From Ziziphus jujuba (taxonomy: Eukaryota; Streptophyta; Magnoliopsida; Rosales; Rhamnaceae), in contig NC_083386.1 in assembly GCF_031755915.1 (NCBI RefSeq), positions 1,357,501 to 1,421,500 of the forward strand: a stretch of DNA of 64,000 nucleotides, read 5' to 3'. The notes beneath the pieces were generated by a model. That model saw nothing but the letters and a program-made list of their open reading frames with translations. It made no database searches and was not told the origin of the DNA. Positions 55,948-64,000 of this stretch are shown here, piece after piece (position 1 is the stretch's first letter; every line of letters begins with the position of its first letter). A program made the translations under genes and the position numbers.

Positions 55948-58066
55948 TTAGTAAGTAGGTTTATACATTAATGTATACAATGAAATTCTTAGCACACATG
56001 GTATTAGTGCATACAATCTGTATAATGTATTGGTAGATAGAAAATAACTATTTTTGTTGAAGGGCAAGGGTTGTGTATAAAAGAGGCAGGGGATGCTGGA
56101 GAGTTCAATTTACTTTTTTGTGGAGCTGTAGACTAAGAAGCTTAGCATCTTTTATGAGCTTATACAGTTCGGATATGAATAACTACCAAATCTTATTGCT
56201 TAGTAAAAGCCTTGTTTTTCAATAGTTCTCTTGCTTTTATAATTTTGTTTTACATATAGTTTGCATCCTCCTTTTAGGTTGTTGTTGAATGTTGATTGTA
56301 TTGATCGAGTTCCTGAAATTTATTTTGTACACTTTTTTTGATCCCACTCCATCCCTTCACCTGTGGTTTCTAGTTATTTAAGTCATTACCTTGAAAATTT
56401 GTCATGTTGTCCTGCCATAATATTAAGTCTCATTATTTCCCATGCCCCATGCTTGTAATTGTACATTTTGCCATTCCTCGCTGTTTTTATCTGAATTCTT
56501 CTTATTATTCATCTTTCGTTTTATTCTTTTATCACCAACTCTTCTGAGTTTCGTCTCAGCAAATGCCCCCTTATGCTGCTGGCTTGTTACCTTGCTCCCC
56601 CTTCTTCTATTCGCACCTTTCTGCTACTACAAGTTCTTTCCTTTTGAACCCTTTAGTTGTAATGACAAATATGTTCCACGTTCTGCTTCGTTTTCCATGC
56701 CTTGTTTTCTTGTGGAAAGTTTTTGGAGTTCATTTATATAACTTGAGAGTTAAAAGTAGTCATATTGTTGCACTTAGTTTAGTTGCATAAACTTTTTACA
56801 TGATGTGAAGCTTGTTCTCTGTTCAAATTTGAATGTGAAGCTTCTTCTATGCCTCCTAGCTTTGTGATTTCTGCTTCTCCAAGTGAATGGAGTTAAATGT
56901 TAATTTTGGTTGTGGTTAGGCTTAGCGGTAGCTACTTTTTGATACCATATGAGAGAAAACGAACAGAAAATGATGAAATAAATAGATGTTGATTGAGCAT
57001 AAATGAGATTGAATTATAATTTCTTCAACTTGTTTGACACTCATGTTTCAACAAAAGAAGAAGATATGAAAGCCAAAAAAAACAAAAGAAACATAATAAA
57101 TCAACGATGAATGCATATGATAACATAAAACACTTGAAAGAAAATACAGTTACCATGTAGAGCCAGGCTTTCTTTAATCTTCCTTTGTGAAGTGTGATAT
57201 AAGATGACCTCCCTCTTCATCTCTTCATCCTCCCTTAACCCCCCTTCCATTTAAAAATAAAAATAAAAATTTCTATACATCTTTTTGTTATAGTACTAAA
57301 GAAACTCAAGTGTCATAAATAAATGTTAACAATTCGAATAGAATTTGTATTTTCTACTCATTGAAGAATAAAATCAGTGAGAAGGTAAAATGAGAATAAA
57401 GGATTGCTTGGATGTATCCACAATCAGCTAACTTGAGGCCCAGTTCCAACTCCGCGGTCCACACTAATAATATAATCTACCAAATGTGGAAAAAGCTAAA
57501 TAAATAAATAACCAAATAAAGTTTTTCCCCCTTTTTTTTTTTTTTTTTACAAGAGAGAGAGAGAGAGACAGAATTGAGTGGATCATGAAAATGACCAAAA
57601 CCTACATGTTTAGGAATTTTCTAAAATTTTCGTAATTTTTCTAAAGTATAACAAGTATTTTAATTTTTAAGTACTTCCAATTGATATTATCTACCACCAA
57701 TCCAAATAAATATCACAAATATTTTTATCCCAACCCGATATATACTCATACCTAAAATTAATAATCTTAAAGTAGATATGTGTATATATATATATATATA
57801 TAGTTTGAAGATGAATCGCACACCATTGCCAATAACAAAATTCGAGGATTTTACTTGAGAAGAAAAAAATGGATAATATATATTGAAGGTCCGCACGAGA
57901 ATTTGAAAAAAGTAAAAGTTGGAGAGAGATAGAGGAGAAACAAACCTTAATGTCAAATTGACAGTAGTTATGATTATTGAATCAATTTGAATTTCTTAAA
58001 GTGTCAACTACAATAAGTTGAGATATAGACTACAAATAATATTAATATTGTTGAAGTTCATGACCC

Positions 58067-58097
<31 letters not shown>

Positions 58098-59936
58098 TAA
58101 TTTTTAAAGTTTCCAATGTTTATATACAGATCATATTCAAAAAGATATATTGGAATGGTGTTACAAAAAACGATATTGTATTTTAAAAGTAATCTGTTTT
58201 CCTACAGGAGATTTTTATAACAAATATATAATGAATAACCTATAAAAACTTTTCGTTTGAAAAAAATTCATAGTAGCTCAACAACTCAAAATAGTTTGAT
58301 GGAAATGAAAACAAGAAGAGAGAAGGTTAAAGAGAATGCTTCCCAGTGTGTTTCTAATGAATATGTATTATTTTTTTGGGTCCAAGTCTTAATAAACAAG
58401 TTGAGACACCTATTATATAGTGTATTATATGAAATGAAGGATTATAGTATTATATTATATGAAGTGATACTCAATTTAGTATAGAGTTAGGTGTGATTAT
58501 CAATCAATCTATAAATCAATCAATTTAATAATCAAATTGGTATAAATCAAAGGTATCTTTGTGGATTAACTTAATTAAAAAAATTGAAATGTATGATTAG
58601 CAGATAGGAACCAAAAAAAAAAAAAAAAGTTAACCGTAGTTAACATTTTAAAATTTTAAAAAATACCAAAAAATTACCAACATTATTTGTGAAATTTTGA
58701 ATATTCACATTGCGAAAATTGAAGTCTCTTTTTAGCCAAACATGCACTTGCATTTAATGCTAGGGATTCTGAACTTTTTTAAAACTCCAAGTAAGGAAAA
58801 TAAAATTACTACTCCAAATTTTGAAATGCAATTAAATTGCAGATCATTTTATGCTGTCTTTCAACAGATTTCATAAAACAAAATGAGGTCCACCATTATT
58901 AGGTGCCACCCCCCACCCAAACAAAAAAAATAAAATAAAATAAAAAATAAAAATAAAATAAAATAAAATAAAAAAGGAAAAAAGGCCAATGGATTAGACG
59001 GCCCACCCTATTTGAGCATTGGTTTTATTATATTATACATCGATTTGAATATTGAAAACCCTAATAAAATATATTTGAACACTAATTTTATTTTAGTTGA
59101 AACGTGACTTTTTGTTTATTAATAAAGAAAGTGAGAGGAAAGTAATTGATTTTCTTTTTTTTTTTTTTTAGAAAAATAAAATAAAAATAAATAAAATAAA
59201 ATAAGTAAAAGCATGTTAGAATCAGACACATACATAATAAATAAAATGGAAATTGAAACAATAAAATAAAAATAAAAATAAAAATAAACCGCGTCAATAA
59301 ATTCAAAAGCAACACGCGGAGGTGGGTCAGCCTGGTGTGAGACGAACAAAAGAAAGAGTCGGTTCTGATTTTTCTCATCATATTCATTTTCATCAAACGA
59401 CTTTCTCTTCAACCTTTCTTCTCACTCTGCTTTTTCTCACTTTTTCTCTCTCTCTTTAGGGCTTTCAATTTTGGATTGCAAATTCAGGTTAAAGAAAACA
59501 AATCTCTCTCTCTCTCTCTCTCTCTTTCTTGGGAAAATTTGTAGCTTTGTTGCGAAGGAAGCCATATACTCTCGCCTCCTCCGCATTTCTCACAAACTGA
59601 TAAAACAGAAATTGCAACGCTTTTCTGTAAAACGTAAAAAAAATAAAAAATTAAACAGAAAAATAAAACCCTAAAAACCAACTAACAAATCTAATCCCCT
59701 TCCTTGGCCTTCCTTTCCTTCAATTCTATTTGCCCCAATTTTCCATCTTTATCTTTTCCACCACCGCGCCTTGTTTCTTTTTCCCCAAAGCTTCAAGGTT
59801 TTCCCGCCGCCGACGACGACTTCTTCAGCGGTCAAGATCATCGCTTTCTTGATCGTGTAAGAGTTCTGGGCATAAAAAAAAACACAAAAAAAAGTTTCGG
59901 AATTTGGATTATCGGACTTCGTTTCGTTCTGGGTCT
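55948..59936. other. Long spacer, no gene seen
   Basis: 4 kb AT-rich. It contains a T/A run at about 57530-57549, (GA)n at 57553-57567, (TA)n at about 57784-57802, (GA)n at 58072-58097 and (AAAAT)n-type runs at 58925-58980 and 59165-59288. The CT tract at about 59502-59526 and the pyrimidine-rich stretch to 59800 are likely the 5' leader or promoter of the glutaredoxin-like gene. No gene is supported in 56442-56790 despite hydrophobic open frames. Confidence 0.6.
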
Positions 59937-60752
59937 ATGGCGGATTTGGGAAATAAGCTCGAAATGTCGGAGAAACCCAGGTCGTTCTTCAATCGGTCGT
60001 TTACCATGTACACGTCCTCCATGGATTCTCCCCAGAAGCCGTACGCCCAATCCCCTGTAGATCGAGCTGGTTCTTTTAGGAAATTCTACAATTCTATGGA
60101 ATCGGTAAAAGGGAAAGTGAAGAAACTATGCAACATCTTCGAGACCGCGAAGCCCCCCGCGTTGCCGCCGACCACGGATGATGAACCACCGCAATCCCAA
60201 CAGCCGACAAGCAAGCTAAAATCCACGAAATCGATGGGCCATGAATTACGGTTCTCCAACATTTGGAACCCAGTAAGCTCGATGATTCGTTTGCCCGGTA
60301 CAGAGGATCGAATCGTTGTGTATTTGACCAGTTTGCGGGGAATTCGAAGGACTTACGAGGACTGCTACTCGGTAAGGATGATATTCAGAGGGTTTAGGGT
60401 TTGGATTGACGAGCGAGACATATCCATGGATTCCGCGTATAAGAAAGAGTTGCAGGGCGTTTTGGGCGAGAAAAATGTGAGCTTGCCGCAGGTGTTCATT
60501 AAGGGAAAACACGTTGGTGGTGCGGAGGTGGTCAAGCAGCTTTTCGAAACCGGCGAATTGGCTAAGATTCTGGAAGGGTTTCCGACTCGGCAGCCTGGGT
60601 CTGTGTGTGAGACTTGTGGGGATGTGAGGTTCACCCCATGTGGGAATTGTAGTGGAAGTAGGAAGGTGTTTGATGAAGATGAAGGTTTGCTGAAGAGGTG
60701 CTTGGAGTGCAATGAGAACGGGTTGATTCGTTGCCCAGATTGCTGTTCTTGA
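59937..60752 (+). CDS. Glutaredoxin-like protein with C-terminal CX2C zinc-binding tail
   Basis: Intronless gene of 271 aa, starting at the ATG of TCTATGGCGG (MADLGNK); the frame is open further upstream but without a better ATG. Residues 1-120 are a basic, Ser/Pro-rich, poorly conserved region containing GSFRKFYNSMESVKGKVKKL and LRFSNIWNPV, typical of this plant class. A glutaredoxin-type domain follows at about 124-216 (RIVVYLTSLRGIRRTYEDC, SLPQVFIKGKHVGGAEVV). The usual CPYC/CCxC active site is replaced by SLRGI, with one cysteine further on (Cys143), so ordinary thiol-disulfide chemistry is doubtful. The C-terminus has four CX2C pairs (Cys224/227, 235/238, 255/258, 266/269) resembling a DnaJ-type zinc ribbon. 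Homologues in Arabidopsis are annotated only as glutaredoxin family proteins. Cytosolic or membrane-peripheral location is plausible, since no signal is seen. Confidence 0.93.
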   Translation: MADLGNKLEMSEKPRSFFNRSFTMYTSSMDSPQKPYAQSPVDRAGSFRKFYNSMESVKGKVKKLCNIFETAKPPALPPTTDDEPPQSQQPTSKLKSTKSMGHELRFSNIWNPVSSMIRLPGTEDRIVVYLTSLRGIRRTYEDCYSVRMIFRGFRVWIDERDISMDSAYKKELQGVLGEKNVSLPQVFIKGKHVGGAEVVKQLFETGELAKILEGFPTRQPGSVCETCGDVRFTPCGNCSGSRKVFDEDEGLLKRCLECNENGLIRCPDCCS

Positions 60753-62580
60753 GAGCTAGCTCTATTGGGCTTTAAAAAATGCTCTCTTTCGGTGCGTATT
60801 TTTACACGCACAGATTGTTTATAAAATAATAACTCAAGAATGGTTTGTGGACTGTTGTGGGAATGACTAAAAGTTTGGATTCCAAATCTCTCTTTGGCTT
60901 CGTGGTTTTCTTTTTGTGTCGATTGTTCATTGGTTTGGAACTGATGATCATTCATTCACTAGAAGAGCATTTTGGATAATAGCATATGTTATCAAAATGC
61001 CAACTTGGTTTGGGTTTTTCAATTGTATGTCATACTAAGGAGAGTGGTTTCTCCTCTATGATATTGTAAATATTTTAGTTGTAAACTTTTTATCATTGCA
61101 AATTATCTGCGATGTTGCAAATGATGAAATGTAATGAGAATGGGTATATAGTATGCCAAATTTCTAAGTTCGAATTCCTTTGTCTGTCAAATTATTGGAG
61201 TGTATTTATTATATAATATACATAGCTTATTCCTTTCTTCAAAATTTCCACTGCATTCTGGTGTTCTGTGAATTATTGTTCTAAATCTTTAAGCAGTGTG
61301 TGGATAAAGAGTAATCCTTTTCAAGTTGCTGTATTTGATTTACAATGTTGACATATGAAATGCTAGAAAATGTTTCTCCTTCATAGGAAGGTAAATATTT
61401 GCTGCTGTCTTGTGTTACTGTTATAGTTAGCAGATGTCTGGTTGGATTCTGACTTCTTTTTGATCCATTGTGTTATAACAGCAGTTCATTTATGTTTATT
61501 CACTCCTATTATTCCTGGTGTAAAAAAGAGAATTTTTCAACGTTTGTGCTTGTTTGGTATAATGATTATGCTTGTTCTTTGAGTATGTCTTTCTTTATGC
61601 AAATGTGTGGTTTTGTTTGGTGAGTGGAACAGGTTTTTGGGAAGGGACAAAAAAGAAATGACAAGAAATTCCATTTTCCCATTTTATGTTATGGCTAGAT
61701 ATGAAAAGGGTGGGTACAGAAAATTTGGGAAATTTCTGTAGTTCTTAAACCTTATCGTTTCTTCTACAAAGTTGTGGTGTTAGTGAGAAAACATTTTTTT
61801 ATCAGATTCTAGTTCATCCACATATGAATGTTATCTTGCACGATCCACAACCACCTTAAGCTCTCTCAACTGATTTGAATGGACAAGAATTTCACCGGCA
61901 ACATTCATTTATCAGTTCCGATCCACTTCCTTCATCATTAGGCATAGATCTCCAGTTTCAACAACTATACCCCAGCTTTTCCATAGCTCTTTTGGAGCTT
62001 TCTTTTGTCTTTTTCACATAGGTTAACGTGTCCTGCTTTCTGTCAACGATTATGATGAATATCAAGTAATTAGAAAACAAAACAATCGTGTGTTCTGATA
62101 GAAAGTTTGTTAGAAATCTGGCATGCATGCGTGAATGTATTGAGCACTAATAATTATACATGACAGTTTTCTTTTGATAATGGTGGATTGAAGATATTCC
62201 TTTTCCTATTGTTTTCCTCAGAACAGAGCAAGTGGAAGAAGGTAGTCTTCATTATCATTTTACAACAGAACAAGTGGAAGAAGGTAGTCTTCATTATCAT
62301 TTTACTCTCTTCTTCTGCTTTCATATTTCCAAGAACCAAAATAATAAGTCTTTATTTCTTATGTGATTATTGCTTTTGAATTTACATATGGTGTAGACCG
62401 ATTGTGTGATTATTGCTTTCAGTTATTATTATTATTAGTGGTAAGTTTTCATTATTAGCTCTATGCTTTTGTCCTTGAGATAAGTGATATATGCTTTCTG
62501 CTTAACTAATCATGTTTTATCTGCTCCCGACAATACTGAAGATGTTTCTTGCTTTTTTGGAACTAATTTCATGTCCGTAC
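60753..62580. other. 3' flank of the glutaredoxin-like gene, no gene seen
   Basis: Contains the probable 3' UTR just after 60752 and AT-rich DNA. One local tandem duplication is listed separately. No gene was recognised. Confidence 0.6.
62229..62312. repeat. 42-bp tandem duplication
   Basis: CAAGTGGAAGAAGGTAGTCT starts at 62229 and again at 62271, and the match continues to TATCATTTTAC in both copies, giving a 42-bp period with almost no divergence. Confidence 0.85.
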
Positions 62581-62586
62581 TTAATT

Positions 62587-62640
62587 ACCACCACCACCAC
62601 CACCCCCCCCCCCCCCCCCAAAAAAAAAAAAAAAAAAAAA
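62587..62640. repeat. (CCA)n, then C17, then A21 composite tract
   Basis: Four to five CCA units run into 17 C residues (62603-62619) and 21 A residues (62620-62640), five bases before the left target-site duplication of the SINE candidate. Confidence 0.85.
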
Positions 62641-62662
62641 TTTAATGTCTGAACTCATTAGT

Positions 62663-62761
62663 CTTTTTGCTGCCCCTATGCCCTCCCCACCCCAGCGACT
62701 CGAACTCGCGCATCTCTGGCGCAAGTAGTGACTCTCGACCAAGAGGCCAGGCCACTTTGTC
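62663..62761 (-). mobile_element. Probable tRNA-derived SINE insertion with 18-bp TSD
   Basis: The 99-bp insert is bounded by direct repeats ATGTCTGAACTCATTAGT (62645-62662) and its copy at 62762-62779 with one mismatch. On the minus strand the insert starts GACAAAGTGGCCTGGCCTCT and carries a box A-like TGGCCTCTTGGTCG and a box B-like GAGTTCGAGTCGC about 45 bp further on. It ends with a short A-rich tail (AGCAAAAAGA). These are hallmarks of a plant SINE copied by LINE machinery. It is not a functional tRNA because pairing arms and anticodon are not convincing. Confidence 0.7.
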
Positions 62762-62779
62762 ATGTCTGAACTTATTAGT

Positions 62780-64000
62780 GTTCATTGGATTCCATTGTTT
62801 TTTATTTTTATTTTATTTTTTTTATTATCAAGAATACAACTTTACTCATTGACCATCATAAATGCACAACCTCCCAAATGGTCCGAACCATCATCTCTGC
62901 ACAACTTTTATAAACCATCTTTATTCTTTTTGCTTTTCACTGGTAATACTTTTGACTTGAACAATATGCAGGATCCATATTAGCTATTATATCCTTATTC
63001 ATCTTCGCAGCTTGTGGCTTCTTTGTCTCTCTATATATGATGGATTTGACTAGAGAACCAACGTATTTATGGTTTTGATAATTCAGCTCTAGTTATGTAT
63101 TCCAGTTTTAGTTCAACTTAATGCGATTTAGAGCTTGTGCCTATTTTTTGGTTGACCAGTTAATTTTTTGGGTTGGTTGTCACCTCTATCATATATTACT
63201 GGTAATGTTTTTGTTCTATTATACCATAACAAAATCAAATATTTAAAATGAATAATATTAAGCAATCGCTGTAAAAACTGTCATGTTGGTTATCAGTATT
63301 GATAAATAGAATAATCAAGTGGTTATTTTGTTTATAGTACGGAGTTCTATGATAAAAACAATTCAAGTTCAAAGTTCAATGGTTAACAAGACTTTTGTCT
63401 TACATTCCCTCAATCCCCTAATTCAATGTTTATAAAATAAAATTCAAAACATAATGGCTGATAACAATAGCATCGAATCCATAAGCTACAAAGCAAAACT
63501 TGTTTTTAAAATCCCAAAAAATGAAAAAAAAATGTTCCTGACTAAATAGGGGTCAAACTTTTTCCAGTGTTGCTTACTAGGGTTTGATTTATGAACATGA
63601 AGGAAGAGTAACTCTAGTATGTTCAGACCTTGTAACTCGGTTTGTCTTTATTGCCATCACGGGTAGAGATCTAGTAGGTATCGAATGCCAGAGATGACAA
63701 AGTCGAGCTTGGCCTGACCCTTGAATTGAAATGTGCACAAAGATACTTAAGGGTTTTGCAATGTCATTTCCTACATATATTTTACAGAGATGGAAACATG
63801 CTTCAAGCAGTGTTGCACTAATGTGTAAAATAAAAAGAAAAATGAAACCATGTTTTATCTTCCGGAGATTTTTGTTTGGCATTTTGTAGGCTCCTCCTTT
63901 CATATTTGTTGATGATTTTAAGAACTGAGAATGGTTTTTCAAAACCGAAAAAAGAAGAAACAAAACAAAACAAAAGGACCCTAAAACTGCAAAATGAAAC
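62780..64000. other. Gene-poor right end of window
   Basis: AT-rich DNA with no supported gene. A 124-codon frame on the minus strand at 63589-63963 is the longest here; its C-terminal part is basic and it has no family resemblance that I can defend. Confidence 0.5.

Noticed and set aside
56442..56790. Hydrophobic open frames as membrane proteins
   Set aside because: T- and C-rich DNA gives Phe/Leu-rich translations; no conserved motif and no sensible gene context.
59704..60060. Overlapping upstream frame of 118 codons before the glutaredoxin-like gene
   Set aside because: It begins at TTG, not ATG, so there is no support for a regulatory upstream ORF.
60246..60955. Minus-strand frames of 88 and 196 codons
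   Set aside because: They are antisense shadows of the glutaredoxin-like coding region and its 3' flank.
63589..63963. 124-codon minus-strand open frame at the right end
   Set aside because: No domain, signal or splice context that I could defend; left uncalled, though it would merit a database search.

Overview
The window is nuclear DNA from a flowering plant, most likely a eudicot and perhaps a rosid. The genes have many short introns with GT/GC-AG splice sites, intergenic DNA is very AT-rich with (TA)n, (GA)n and poly(A/T) tracts, and retroelement remnants are present. All gene families seen are plant families. The species cannot be named from sequence alone.

Layout. (1) 1-4860: an accessory block with a tandem array of about 255-bp units that each carry a long inverted repeat. 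It is followed by a decayed minus-strand gene with DUF1985 and Ulp1-type (C48) protease homology, of the kind carried by plant DNA transposons. (2) 5633-13597: two solo LTRs of the same family, each about 2.9 kb, in opposite orientation, each with its own 5-bp target-site duplication; about 2.2 kb of repeat-bearing DNA separates them. (3) 15090-18026 (-): a four-exon NAC transcription factor gene. (4) 23598-30673 (-): an 11-exon RGLG-type gene (copine/vWA plus RING E3 ubiquitin ligase) with a 3.5-kb first intron. (5) 33571-34023 (-): a two-exon plant defensin gene broken by a 5-bp duplication. (6) 35111-40674 (-): an 11-exon DCN1-like gene (cullin neddylation factor). (7) 42158-44172 and 47738-52816 (+): a tandem pair of Mn-type cation diffusion facilitators (MTP9/MTP10 type) with the same intron positions. 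(8) 54953-55947 (+): a two-exon, probably plastid-targeted DUF2358 protein. (9) 59937-60752 (+): an intronless glutaredoxin-like protein with a four-CX2C zinc-binding tail. (10) 60753-64000: gene-poor 3' flank with a probable tRNA-derived SINE bounded by 18-bp target-site duplications.

No operon-like organisation applies. Functional links are loose: RGLG (ubiquitin ligase) and DCN1 (cullin-RING activation) both serve ubiquitination, and the MTP pair is a local duplication. The DCN1-like gene and the first MTP gene are divergent and share about 1.5 kb of upstream DNA. Exon boundaries were derived by hand from splice consensus, phase and family conservation; every intact gene model closes in frame to its stop. 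The segments most unlike ordinary genes are the hairpin array, the Ulp1 relic, the inverted solo-LTR pair and the frameshifted defensin. I did not find convincing evidence for a wholly new biological system.
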